DNA from: a virus
IMG/VR virus record: IMGVR_UViG_3300008448_008955
Location: 1 to 64,000 of that record
Length of the DNA: 64,000 nucleotides
Direction: 5' to 3' (one strand)
The notes beneath the pieces were generated by a model. It saw only the letters and a program-made list of their open reading frames with translations. It was not told the origin of the DNA and did not search any database. This document shows, in pieces, positions 24,749-31,987 of the stretch. The position numbers were made by a program, and so were the translations under genes. Position 1 is the stretch's first letter. Each line of letters opens with the position of its first letter.

Positions 24749-25465
24749 TCACATATTTAGCAAATAGTACTGTTCAACTCTGCGCCACCATTCTGAACGA
24801 TATTTTTCAAATTCTGCGCCTTCTAACACAAACTCTTGATACTGCGGTTTTCCCACAATGTTGTGGTCCTTGTCAAGATCTGGTTTGACGCACATTAAAA
24901 CTACGCCTTTTTTGATACGTGTACCATGTAGTTCGTTGTGCGCTTCTGCATAGGCTGCCAACTGCATGAAATAATCTTCAATCCATTCTCGCCGTTTGGG
25001 CTTGTTGGTCTGTTTGTAGTCTAAAATACTTTCGTCATTTAGATGTATACCTGCACCGTCTGTGGTACCTGCGTAAATTCCCGGGAAATACAACGGAACT
25101 TCAATGCCCCAAAATTCATTAACATTTATCAATCCTTTGTTGACAACTTCTTCGGCCATGACATGACTGGGCCAACTAAAGGGATTTGATCCACGCGGAG
25201 GCATGGCACCGTCTTTGATGTACTTTTCTAGATAGGTGTGCATGCGTGTGCCACGGTTGGCAGCTTCGGTGGTAATTTGCTGTGCCTTTTCGTAGCCTAC
25301 ACTTTTACGCCAACGCTCTAGAATTTGTTTCTTTTCTTCAGACTTGGTTTTGTCTAGTATGGTGGTCACTGAGGGCAGATTTTTGCCATCTGGTGTGGCA
25401 TAAAAACGTTTGCCTTCAACAACGACTCGTGGAATGGGTTTGTAGTCAAATTTAGGATTGTACAT
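24749..25465 (-). CDS. PD-(D/E)XK nuclease (RecB/Cas4-like exonuclease fold)
   Basis: Predicted 238 aa from the ATG at 25465; a TTG at 25474 is the alternative. Residues LPSVTTIL and AANRGTRMHTYLEKYI are followed by the metal site: GTTDGAGIHLNDESILDYKQ (Asp, then D-x-K) and the helix MQLAAYAEAHN with the conserved Q-x3-Y. This is the order of RecB-family exonucleases. Only scattered Cys residues occur, so it probably lacks the Cas4 iron-sulfur cluster. It is the last gene of the Fe-S/radical SAM operon, overlapping the upstream stop by 14 bases. It could degrade host DNA or process replication ends. Confidence 0.8.
   Translation of the reverse strand: MYNPKFDYKPIPRVVVEGKRFYATPDGKNLPSVTTILDKTKSEEKKQILERWRKSVGYEKAQQITTEAANRGTRMHTYLEKYIKDGAMPPRGSNPFSWPSHVMAEEVVNKGLINVNEFWGIEVPLYFPGIYAGTTDGAGIHLNDESILDYKQTNKPKRREWIEDYFMQLAAYAEAHNELHGTRIKKGVVLMCVKPDLDKDHNIVGKPQYQEFVLEGAEFEKYRSEWWRRVEQYYLLNM
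24754..24760 (-). promoter_or_regulatory. Late-promoter-like CTAAATA of tailspike gene
   Basis: CTAAATA is on the coding strand 25 bases before the GTG at 24729, with the AAGGA site between. Its position and sequence match boxes before other virion genes (30328, 31967, 34874). Confidence 0.5.
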
Positions 25466-26834
25466 TGGGAACAAAAATCATGGATTGGTGTAAACTAACG
25501 CCTGTGTCAATTTTATTGCAAATTGTTGCAAACTGTTCTTGATCAGATTCATTTAGTACATTATACAATCTTTGATTGTACTTTGTAAAGTCCATTTTTG
25601 TTTTTTGATCAAAATATGCGGTATGATTAAGATATTTTTTCCAGAGTTGATCATTGTCAGGTGCTGTATCTAGTTCGCCAATGGTAGTCACAATAAAATT
25701 ATAAATGCCGCGCATTTGATCTGGCCATTGTTTGAAAATTCTATGATCTAAACACTGTTGTAGCTTTTTGGCCAATTCAGGTCTATACCGTTGTGGCAGG
25801 GCCTGTACATCAAGATGTTCAGTCTGATCTACTAAATTGGCAGCATAATTATGAAATACAAAACCACGCTGTTCGTACCAGTTGCACCAGTAATTCAACC
25901 AGTCATCAATGTAGAATATGTTGTTGAGACTAAACACAGGACTCACTGCACATTTCCAAATGGGACGCATTACCTTGCGACCCTTTACAATGGTCATTTG
26001 ATTTTTGTAACTGATCAAGGTATCTAGATTTCGTTCAATTTTTTCAAATCGTGCAGGCCAACGAATGTAGCTGTAGTTTTCTCCCACCGAGTCTATGCTG
26101 AGCAGAATATCCACACTTTTGAAACGGCTTAACAATTCCATTAGTTCATCTCTGGGGTTCACTGTCATGGCAGTAGTCAGTCTGAGATTGATTTTTTCAG
26201 CGATGCCTTGCTCGCACATCCAACTCAATAACTTGGTCATGCCCGGCTGAATCAGTGTTTCGCCACCAATGAAATGCACAAAAAAATGTTGATACCTGTT
26301 GTGTTTTTGCATGATAGCATTGGTTATAAAATCCCAATGCTGCTCGCTGTCGCTGATGTCAGTTTCAAAAAATTCATTGACTACGTTGTTGGTAATTCTA
26401 GCAAAGGTACTGCTTTCAAAAGGACTACAACTACGACAACTGAGATTACACAAATTACTGAATTTGATTCTAACTTCGAACTCTGCTACCTGTTTGCTCT
26501 TGATAAAATGTCCCAGCCGATCCTGCGGCATTTCAACAAAGCTGCGCAGTCGTTCACTTTGTCCACCATTGGTTTCTTCTTTAAGACAGTGCCTGCAAGC
26601 ATCGGGCCATTGACCCTGTGCTTGTTGTTGCTTAATTTCAACAAAAGGATCTGAACCTTTGCTGGGCACAAACAATGCCGCATCTAGATTGCAACAGCAG
26701 GTCTGAAATATTTGATTTTTTGAAAACTCGCTGTGACGAATGTCAAGTGTGACATAGGGTGCTGGGCACAGTGCAGGATGTTCTTGCGCCCAGGCCATGC
26801 GTTTGTGCAAGGCCTGTTGAATGATATCACTCAT
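25452..26834 (-). CDS. Radical SAM protein, twitch-type
   Basis: Predicted 460 aa. The cluster motif is C-x3-C-x2-C at Cys129, 133 and 136 (SNLCNLSCRSCSP). Upstream is an accessory motif C-x2-C-x4-5-G-x-S-x-R (ACRHCLKEETNGGQSERLR), shared with the proteins at 36790 and 59472. HFIGGETLI matches the GGE loop that binds SAM. The long C-terminus has few cysteines, so it is a twitch/SPASM-like relative rather than a full SPASM enzyme. Product unknown. Its start overlaps the IscA-like stop by 4 bases. Confidence 0.85.
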   Translation of the reverse strand: MSDIIQQALHKRMAWAQEHPALCPAPYVTLDIRHSEFSKNQIFQTCCCNLDAALFVPSKGSDPFVEIKQQQAQGQWPDACRHCLKEETNGGQSERLRSFVEMPQDRLGHFIKSKQVAEFEVRIKFSNLCNLSCRSCSPFESSTFARITNNVVNEFFETDISDSEQHWDFITNAIMQKHNRYQHFFVHFIGGETLIQPGMTKLLSWMCEQGIAEKINLRLTTAMTVNPRDELMELLSRFKSVDILLSIDSVGENYSYIRWPARFEKIERNLDTLISYKNQMTIVKGRKVMRPIWKCAVSPVFSLNNIFYIDDWLNYWCNWYEQRGFVFHNYAANLVDQTEHLDVQALPQRYRPELAKKLQQCLDHRIFKQWPDQMRGIYNFIVTTIGELDTAPDNDQLWKKYLNHTAYFDQKTKMDFTKYNQRLYNVLNESDQEQFATICNKIDTGVSLHQSMIFVPNVQS

Positions 26835-27151
26835 ACCCTAAAACTTTCCCCACAACCGCAGCGGTCACGCTCATTGGGATTTCGAAATTCAAATCCTTCG
26901 TTCAGTCCGTTGCGCACAAAATCAATTTCTGTGCCTTGTACATAAGCACAACTTTTTGGATCTATAAAAACTTTGCAGTCAAGACATTCAACACACTGAT
27001 CTTCAGGCGCTGGAGAATCCACATACTCTAGCACATAGGCCAGTCCTGAGCACCCAGTGGTTTTTACACCAATCCGAACACCAACTCCGTGTCCTCTTCG
27101 GTTCAATGTTTGTTGTATCTTACGAGCAGCTAAGGGAGTTATTGTTATCAT
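26831..27151 (-). CDS. IscA/ErpA-type Fe-S cluster carrier
   Basis: Predicted 106 aa from the ATG at 27151; the longer frame to 27229 runs inside the upstream gene. It has the A-type carrier layout ITITPLAARKIQQ, KTTGCSGLAYVLEY (Cys34) and DRCGCGESF (Cys98 and Cys100), the three cluster ligands. A-type carriers move Fe-S clusters from IscU to apo-enzymes. Here the gene is squeezed between two radical SAM genes (32-base and 4-base overlaps), which suggests it loads those enzymes. Confidence 0.93.
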   Translation of the reverse strand: MITITPLAARKIQQTLNRRGHGVGVRIGVKTTGCSGLAYVLEYVDSPAPEDQCVECLDCKVFIDPKSCAYVQGTEIDFVRNGLNEGFEFRNPNERDRCGCGESFRV

Positions 27152-28139
27152 CTTTTGTACACCATCTTTTGCACACTGTCGGTTGCTTGTCAGTATTCCA
27201 AGATTCAACCAAGCGGTCAAACCAGGCAATAGCCGACTCTACCCCCACTGTAGGGCCATGGTTGCCATGTACATACTCACGTAATTCTGTGTTCCAGACC
27301 TGTAGAGCATTATGGTTGTGATACTGTTGAGGGTTGTGCCCTGTCCAACAACAGGGATACACATATCCATCAGATGCCACATAAACACTGCGTTCACGCA
27401 CAGCCCAACAGTCAATGTTCACTTTTTTGCTGTCTGTGTATTTTGGCATTTCAGTAACCACTTTGACAATTTGATCTTGTATAAATTGATCGTTGACTTG
27501 GTCAGGATATTGCCAGTCAGTTCGTATTGAAAAAATTTTGTTTCCTTTGCGATCGTAACTGGGACCGTTGTTTCGATCTGTTTCGCGTTCTTCTAGCCAC
27601 ATAAATCCTAGGTCCTTGGCCATTTGATACATTTCAGGTAATTGTGGTCGATTGTGATCAAACACATTGGCCATCCATATTGCCTGACCGCCTGCATCAA
27701 TAAAAGTTTTAGCATTGCGTATCACGTTTTCAAACACAGTGTCTTGACGATATAAACTGTGAGTGTCTGACAGACCATCAATGCCAAATATACCAAATAC
27801 TCTGAGCTTGGCCAATCCTCTCCAGAATTCTTTGTCTCGGGCGCCACCGTTGGTGTGCACTCTTATGCTCATGTCCGGGTTGGCCTGTCTCATGTAGGCA
27901 ATGATATCCAGGGTTTCTGGATTCATTATTGCGTCGCCAAAGTTACCATTGATGATAGCAATGTGAACCCTACTGAGTCGGGTCAGCGAAAATATTTTTT
28001 TAAAATCTTCAAGGCTGAGATTGGTCTCAGTGTATCCCATGTTATAAGGATATCCTAAAAAATTTCTAGGACAGAAAGAGCATCTAGCGTTACAAAGTGA
28101 GCTTAACTCTAGATGCAAATGATTGATTTCATATTGCAT
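27120..28139 (-). CDS. Radical SAM/SPASM protein
   Basis: Predicted 339 aa. The SAM cluster is near the N-terminus: Cys16, 20 and 23 in SSLCNARCSFCPRN. The C-terminal part has cysteines typical of a SPASM auxiliary cluster: NIDCWAVRERS, GYVYPCCW and VCKRWC. This domain order is seen in peptide-modifying and sugar-modifying radical SAM enzymes. It starts 10 bases after the iscU stop and its end overlaps the IscA-like gene by 32 bases. Substrate unknown; no obvious RiPP precursor lies next to it. Confidence 0.85.
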   Translation of the reverse strand: MQYEINHLHLELSSLCNARCSFCPRNFLGYPYNMGYTETNLSLEDFKKIFSLTRLSRVHIAIINGNFGDAIMNPETLDIIAYMRQANPDMSIRVHTNGGARDKEFWRGLAKLRVFGIFGIDGLSDTHSLYRQDTVFENVIRNAKTFIDAGGQAIWMANVFDHNRPQLPEMYQMAKDLGFMWLEERETDRNNGPSYDRKGNKIFSIRTDWQYPDQVNDQFIQDQIVKVVTEMPKYTDSKKVNIDCWAVRERSVYVASDGYVYPCCWTGHNPQQYHNHNALQVWNTELREYVHGNHGPTVGVESAIAWFDRLVESWNTDKQPTVCKRWCTKDDNNNSLSCS

Positions 28140-28149
28140 CCCATACTTA

Positions 28150-28539
28150 TCAAGCCAGTTTGGCCTGTGCTCGTTGTTTGTAGTTTTCTACTGCCGCTTT
28201 GATGGCATCTTCTGCAAGTATTGAACAGTGAATTTTAACAGGGGGGAGGGCAAGCTCATCAGCAATCTCGCTATTTTTAATCGCTGCCGCTTCGTCAAGT
28301 GTGCGTCCTTTGACCCATTCAGTAACCAGCGAACTCGACGCAATCGCTGAGCCACAACCATACGTTTTAAATCTTGCATCTGTGATTACTCCGTCTTTTA
28401 CTTTTATTTGTAACTTCATCACATCACCGCAGGCAGGTGCTCCTACCATGCCAGTACCTACGTCTTCGTCGCTCTTGTCAAACGATCCCACATTGCGTGG
28501 ATTTTCGTAATGGTCTACAACTTGATTGGAATATGCCAT
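28150..28539 (-). CDS. iscU: IscU Fe-S scaffold protein
   Basis: Predicted 129 aa, full family length. Ligands are present: Cys37 with Asp39 (PACGDVMKLQ), Cys62 (YGCGSAIASSS), and His104-Cys105 (VKIHCSILAEDAI). The LPPVK motif (98-102), recognised by the HscA chaperone, is intact. It could therefore use host IscS, HscA and HscB to build clusters. It leads an operon iscU - radical SAM - IscA-like - radical SAM - nuclease. No phage IscS or HscA is visible. Confidence 0.95.
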   Translation of the reverse strand: MAYSNQVVDHYENPRNVGSFDKSDEDVGTGMVGAPACGDVMKLQIKVKDGVITDARFKTYGCGSAIASSSLVTEWVKGRTLDEAAAIKNSEIADELALPPVKIHCSILAEDAIKAAVENYKQRAQAKLA

Positions 28540-28551
28540 ATAGAATTCTGA

Positions 28552-28971
28552 TCAATCAAAAGTTTGGCTAAACAATCTACCACGATATCTAAAAGTCACT
28601 GTTTCGCCTCGTTGTGTCACAACAGGTACAGACTCACACACAGTTCGGTGACTGATTCCGCCAGGATGAGAGTCTCCACGACCGGCTTGATACCCTACTA
28701 CCCCGCCTACCACAGTGGCTATATCGCGTCCAGAGCCGCCGCCAATCTGGTTGCCAATTGCGGCACCAGCAATGGCTCCCAACACACCACCTGCGGCATT
28801 GCCCGATGAGTATGGAGTTTGCACAGCAATCTCGCGGCATTGTTGTTGATATGTAGTGATCATGCGTGGTTCAACACGCACAATTTCTGCGGTACCATAA
28901 CTGTTGTATTGGGCCATGGCCAATGGGGCAGCGGCTGCAAATAGAGTAAACAAAATTGCCAAACGGGTCAT
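28552..28971 (-). CDS. Exported glycine-zipper protein
   Basis: Predicted 139 aa. A clear signal peptide (LAILFTLFAAAAPLAMAQ) has an AMA cleavage site. A glycine-zipper segment of about 40 residues (GGVLGAIAGAAIGNQIGGG, then VVGGVVGYQAGRG) resembles the 17-kDa/Rick antigen and YMGG-like outer-membrane proteins. Two Cys residues outside the zipper (QQCRE, TVCESV) could form a disulfide. No lipobox Cys is seen at the cleavage site. It has its own sigma70 promoter (28998-29026). Possible roles are superinfection exclusion or envelope weakening. Confidence 0.8.
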   Translation of the reverse strand: MTRLAILFTLFAAAAPLAMAQYNSYGTAEIVRVEPRMITTYQQQCREIAVQTPYSSGNAAGGVLGAIAGAAIGNQIGGGSGRDIATVVGGVVGYQAGRGDSHPGGISHRTVCESVPVVTQRGETVTFRYRGRLFSQTFD

Positions 28972-28997
28972 ACAGTTCTCCAGAAGTTAGTGTACAT

Positions 28998-29026
28998 ACT
29001 ATACACTATTTAACATTTTGTGTCAA
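28998..29026 (-). promoter_or_regulatory. Sigma70 promoter TTGACA-N17-TATAGT
   Basis: On the minus strand TTGACA (29021-29026), a 17-base spacer and TATAGT (28998-29003), then about 26 bases to the ATG at 28971 with CTGGAGAA as ribosome site. Its spacer contains GTTAAATA, a possible overlapping late box. It probably drives the glycine-zipper gene and the Fe-S operon behind it. Confidence 0.75.
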
Positions 29027-29045
29027 CGTTAGTTGACCAATTTGA

Positions 29046-29405
29046 TTAGACGCTGCGGTCTCGATTCATTGCCGATTTGGCCGCACTGGCCACAATGTCC
29101 TGTGCCTTGTTTACAGGCATTGTAACAGGTTCAGGTTGTCCAGCGCCTTTGAATATAATTTCATCAGAATTGGGCTGCATTGGTTCTAGTACTGAACTCA
29201 ATGGAGGCTGTCCAACAATTTCTTCTATGTTATAAGGAGTTATGTTAATGTCTAAACTTTGTGCCAAGCTAATAAAAGCGTCTTTGCTGATTTGTCCACG
29301 AGAGTTGGTGTCCCTGGCACGACCGGCCAGGAACTGTACCAGACCCAATAATTCATCTGGTCGCGGTGTGCTGGCCTCAGCACCGGCAAACTCTCTAAGT
29401 CGCAT
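29046..29405 (-). CDS. Probable head or internal protein with MRLREF start
   Basis: Predicted 119 aa. The ATG overlaps the upstream stop as TAATG. The N-terminus MRLREFAGAEAS resembles those of the next virion-type proteins (MKLHE, MQIFE), each with an (L/I)-x-E near the start. The rest is a helical segment (ELLGLVQFLAGRARDTNSRG) and a polar tail. No enzyme motif. Role inferred from position and N-terminus. Confidence 0.55.
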   Translation of the reverse strand: MRLREFAGAEASTPRPDELLGLVQFLAGRARDTNSRGQISKDAFISLAQSLDINITPYNIEEIVGQPPLSSVLEPMQPNSDEIIFKGAGQPEPVTMPVNKAQDIVASAAKSAMNRDRSV

Positions 29406-30304
29406 TATCGTTTGGCTCGGCCCAGCGCAGCTGGTGCAGGTTCCATACCTGGTTCAGCCATGGCAGGATCTACAGGCATTTCGGCGCCCATGTCAGCACC
29501 AGCAGCGGCAGCCATGTCTCCTGCGGCAGCGCCCATGTCAGCACCAGCAGCGGCCATATCAGCACCGGCTGGTGGCATAGCAGCAGGTTGGCCAGTTACA
29601 ACACCAAGGGCAGAATCAAGCTGTTGCTTGGCACCTTGGATGTTCTGCAACAGACCTGTGAGAGCGGCTGTGGCATCTTGATTAAACTGTGTGGCTTGGT
29701 CTATGCCAACTTGATTCTTGATCGAGTCAACCAGAGCTGGTAGTTCTTTGAACTGTAGTTCGCTTACATCTTCGACCATGCTTTGCATCTTGTCGACCAT
29801 GTCTTGAGCAGCCAACACAACTTGAGCCTGTTGAATTTCGCTTTCGTTCAAACGGCGTGCCATTTTGCGGAAACGGCTTTCGGCCTGCATCATTGCAGCA
29901 CCGGCCACTAACTTTTGTTCTTCAGGATTCAATGTTTGGCCAGCTTGACTCTTCTTAAGAGCTGCTGCCAACTTAGGATCTTTAGCAATAGCACCTTGCA
30001 CCGCAGGTTTTTGTGCGGCTCCTGGCGTTGTTCCTGTTGCCGGCGCTGGAGTTGTTTGTGTTTGTTGCTGTGCTACCAAAGCCTGCTCAAGCATGACCAG
30101 CTTGAGATATCCAGGATTTTTCTCACTGTGATGACGAGCGGTGCCCGAACGATGTTCAGCTAGCAGCCCACGAACACGAGTCAGTAGATGCTGTGTTTGA
30201 CGACGGTTTAGGTTGTCAAACTGAATGGTAGAGCCAAAATAACTTTCGAATACTTTAGCAATTTGTTTTGTTGGCTGTGGTGCGGCCAGTTCGTGCAGTT
30301 TCAT
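29405..30304 (-). CDS. Coiled Ala/Met-rich probable internal head protein
   Basis: Predicted 299 aa from the ATG at 30304, with AAAAGGA upstream (the ORF extends to a TTG at 30310). It begins MKLHELAAPQP, then KVFESYFGSTIQFDNLNRRQ, a helical middle and a C-terminal low-complexity region of GADMAAA-type repeats. At DNA level a 26-bp direct repeat occurs at 29484-29509 and 29529-29554, 45 bp apart. A CTAAATA box lies at 30328-30334. Such Ala-rich coiled proteins in T4-like phages are often internal or scaffold-like. Confidence 0.55.
   Translation of the reverse strand: MKLHELAAPQPTKQIAKVFESYFGSTIQFDNLNRRQTQHLLTRVRGLLAEHRSGTARHHSEKNPGYLKLVMLEQALVAQQQTQTTPAPATGTTPGAAQKPAVQGAIAKDPKLAAALKKSQAGQTLNPEEQKLVAGAAMMQAESRFRKMARRLNESEIQQAQVVLAAQDMVDKMQSMVEDVSELQFKELPALVDSIKNQVGIDQATQFNQDATAALTGLLQNIQGAKQQLDSALGVVTGQPAAMPPAGADMAAAGADMGAAAGDMAAAAGADMGAEMPVDPAMAEPGMEPAPAALGRAKR
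29484..29554. repeat. 26-bp direct repeat, period 45 bp, in Ala-rich coding region
   Basis: The block GCGCCCATGTCAGCACCAGC plus six further identical bases starts at 29484 and again at 29529. It encodes GADMGA-type residues of the low-complexity tail of the gene at 29405-30304. The repeat length suggests expansion by recombination or slippage. Confidence 0.75.
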
Positions 30305-30752
30305 TTGCAAATCCTTTTAGTTGCCAATATTTAGCCGAATTTAAACATTTTTCTAATTCAGAATCTAGCATATTGAAGTAATCAATTTTGCGTTGAATCT
30401 TGGTGTTTACAGACTCTGCAAAGTCTGCGTTTCGGCTATGATTAGCTAGTTGTTGTCGGCAGTGAATATCCGCTGCCAAACTCTGACGTTTGTTGTCCAA
30501 TATTTGTATGTTACGGGCTAGTGCATATCTTTGTAGTCGATCCGCTACGCACCAACTCATAGCCACACGTTTGCTGCCAAAAACTACAGTTTCGTTGTTT
30601 TTGACTTGAACAACAACATGTTCTTTTTTAGGTATGATTCTGTATTTGCCAAAAGCTGTGTAGCCGCCTGAACCGTCAGGTACAATCAGTTTGTCTTGCA
30701 ACTGTTTGATTTCACGATCAGCAAACTTTTCTAGCTTTTGTGTACGATTCAT
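30255..30752 (-). CDS. Hypothetical T4-like virion-cluster protein
   Basis: Predicted 165 aa from the ATG at 30752, which overlaps the upstream stop as ATGA; the longer frame from 30821 is a shadow. It starts MNRTQKLEKFADREIKQL, has an alpha/beta middle with VPDGSGGYTAFGKYRIIPKK and ends in a coil (IQRKIDYFNMLDSELEKCL). Its end overlaps the next gene by 50 bases. No family recognised. Confidence 0.6.
   Translation of the reverse strand: MNRTQKLEKFADREIKQLQDKLIVPDGSGGYTAFGKYRIIPKKEHVVVQVKNNETVVFGSKRVAMSWCVADRLQRYALARNIQILDNKRQSLAADIHCRQQLANHSRNADFAESVNTKIQRKIDYFNMLDSELEKCLNSAKYWQLKGFANETARTGRTTANKTNC
30328..30334 (-). promoter_or_regulatory. Late-promoter-like CTAAATA
   Basis: CTAAATA on the coding strand, 24 bases before the ATG at 30304, with AAAAGGA between. 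It lies inside the 3' end of the upstream gene, a frequent arrangement for T4 late promoters. Confidence 0.45.
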
Positions 30753-31012
30753 ACTATTACATAAGTTGTGATTAACCAGGCCACAGTAGCAGTCAATGCA
30801 CCGATGATACCTATGCCCCAACCAATGAGCTGATTGTTTCTTTTTTCTGACATCTCATGTATGGCATTTTTGATAGCCTCAACAGACTGAGATAAATTCT
30901 CAATCTTTTCGTCTAGAGTTTCCAGTTTGGTTTCTAGCAAACGGTAACGTTCAGCGCACAGTTCAACGTGCGCTTCTAGACTTTTCTTTTCAATGTCAGT
31001 GGTATCAGGCAT
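30749..31012 (-). CDS. XhlA-like coiled-coil/single-TM protein
   Basis: Predicted 87 aa. An N-terminal coiled coil (YRLLETKLETLDEKIENLSQ) is followed by one transmembrane helix near the C-terminus (LIGWGIGIIGALTATVAWLI). This layout matches XhlA/hemolysin-type phage membrane proteins, which can act with holins, but also other anchors. A CATAAATA box precedes it (31031-31038). A lysis role is possible but unproven; no endolysin is visible nearby. Confidence 0.6.
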   Translation of the reverse strand: MPDTTDIEKKSLEAHVELCAERYRLLETKLETLDEKIENLSQSVEAIKNAIHEMSEKRNNQLIGWGIGIIGALTATVAWLITTYVIV

Positions 31013-31448
31013 ATGGTCCGTCCAATGCTTTATTTATGGGCTCAAACCAAATGTTTGTATCAGGTCCTGAAGTTATCAACACTGTGTTAGACGTCTTGGT
31101 TTCTTTGAGTCCTGTGATCATTGGCACATTGTCACACTCATTGATCAACGAATCAAAATCGTTTTCCTGTCCACTTAAACTATAGACCAAGGGCTGATCA
31201 ACTTCAAACTCAAAATGCCAAACACCATTGTTGCACTGTGCTGGTGCAATGTCAACTGGCTGTGTTCGCAAACTTATCAATTGATTGATAGTTTCCCAGT
31301 TACGTTGTTGATTACGGCTGAAATTCCAAGACGCTTGATCAGTCACTGGTTGACCCGCCTTGTCTTTAAACGGCATGCTAGAAGTTCTATAATGACCAGT
31401 GACACCTGTTGGACTGCAATCAAACAAGGTCTTACATAATATTTTCAT
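31005..31448 (-). CDS. Conserved T4-like hypothetical protein
   Basis: Predicted 147 aa, ATG at 31448. The opening MKILCKTLFDCSPTGVTGHY followed by SRNQQRNWETINQLISLRTQ is a pattern I associate with conserved proteins of aquatic T4-like phages; function unknown to me. It follows a terminator and starts a new late unit: GTTAAATA sits at 31457-31464, directly after the hairpin at 31474-31503. Confidence 0.65.
   Translation of the reverse strand: MKILCKTLFDCSPTGVTGHYRTSSMPFKDKAGQPVTDQASWNFSRNQQRNWETINQLISLRTQPVDIAPAQCNNGVWHFEFEVDQPLVYSLSGQENDFDSLINECDNVPMITGLKETKTSNTVLITSGPDTNIWFEPINKALDGPYA
31031..31038 (-). promoter_or_regulatory. Late-promoter-like CATAAATA
   Basis: On the coding strand CATAAATA (seven of eight bases of the T4 late consensus), 19 bases before the ATG at 31012. 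Confidence 0.5.
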
Positions 31449-31456
31449 TCTACAGG

Positions 31457-31464
31457 TATTTAAC
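31457..31464 (-). promoter_or_regulatory. Late-promoter-like GTTAAATA after terminator
   Basis: The box lies between the terminator at 31474-31503 and the ATG at 31448, marking a transcription-unit boundary on the minus strand. Confidence 0.45.
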
Positions 31465-31473
31465 GGCCAACAA

Positions 31474-31503
31474 AAAACCCAGGATATTTCTAACCTGGGT
31501 TTT
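31474..31503 (-). terminator. Rho-independent terminator
   Basis: A 10-bp stem AAAACCCAGG (31474-31483) with CCTGGGTTTT (31494-31503) and a 10-base loop. On the minus strand it is followed by a T-rich run (TTTTTTG). It ends transcription of the gene at 31523-31924 and can work in both directions. Confidence 0.88.
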
Positions 31504-31522
31504 GTTGTTAATCAGTGATTGA

Positions 31523-31924
31523 TTAGGTCGATAGCTTGAAGCCAACGCTTGTGCAGCTATCTAACTGATAACCTGTGTAGGTAATGTTAGCAGCAGCCAA
31601 GAACACAGCGGCGCTGGTGTTAGTTGTAGCATTAGCAAAAGCGCCGGTTGGGTATGTAGCGAAGCTCAATACTGTACCGTCAACTTGATACATAGCGATT
31701 GTAGCAGTTTGTTGGATAGCGTTGATAACGTTAGCAACATACTCTTGCACGCCTTGTTGTGACACAACAGTAGTGTTAGCAACAGCGCGGAAGAAGTCCA
31801 GTTTAGGACCAGCAGGTTGAACTGGAGTAGCAGCGGTAGATGCAGAAGCAGCTACAGGACCGTTTTGTACGTCAAGTGCAAATACTGGTTGTACGTCACC
31901 ATTTACAGGGGTAATATAAGCCAT
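31523..31924 (-). CDS. Probable abundant virion protein in a monocistronic unit
   Basis: Predicted 133 aa, ATG at 31924 after AAAGGAAAATTAAA. It is rich in A, T, V and N with no charges in long stretches (ATPVQPAGPKLDFFRAVANT), and beta-like later. The gene has its own late-type CTAAATA box (31967-31973) and a strong terminator, the pattern of a highly expressed structural gene. A head decoration or tail protein is a reasonable guess. No family recognised. Confidence 0.65.
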   Translation of the reverse strand: MAYITPVNGDVQPVFALDVQNGPVAASASTAATPVQPAGPKLDFFRAVANTTVVSQQGVQEYVANVINAIQQTATIAMYQVDGTVLSFATYPTGAFANATTNTSAAVFLAAANITYTGYQLDSCTSVGFKLST

Positions 31925-31966
31925 TTTAATTTTCCTTTAAGTTTGTGGTCTCGGTGGACCTGCTTT

Positions 31967-31973
31967 TATTTAG
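31967..31973 (-). promoter_or_regulatory. Late-promoter-like CTAAATA
   Basis: The CTAAATA box is on the coding strand, 42 bases before the ATG at 31924 and followed by AAAGGA. Together with the terminator at 31474 it defines a single-gene late unit. Confidence 0.5.
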
Positions 31974-31987
31974 CCTTTTGGCAAAAA

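Noticed and set aside
24749-25465. Cas4 of a CRISPR system
   Set aside because: The nuclease core fits the wider RecB-type family, but the Cys ligands of Cas4 are missing and no cas genes or arrays are present.
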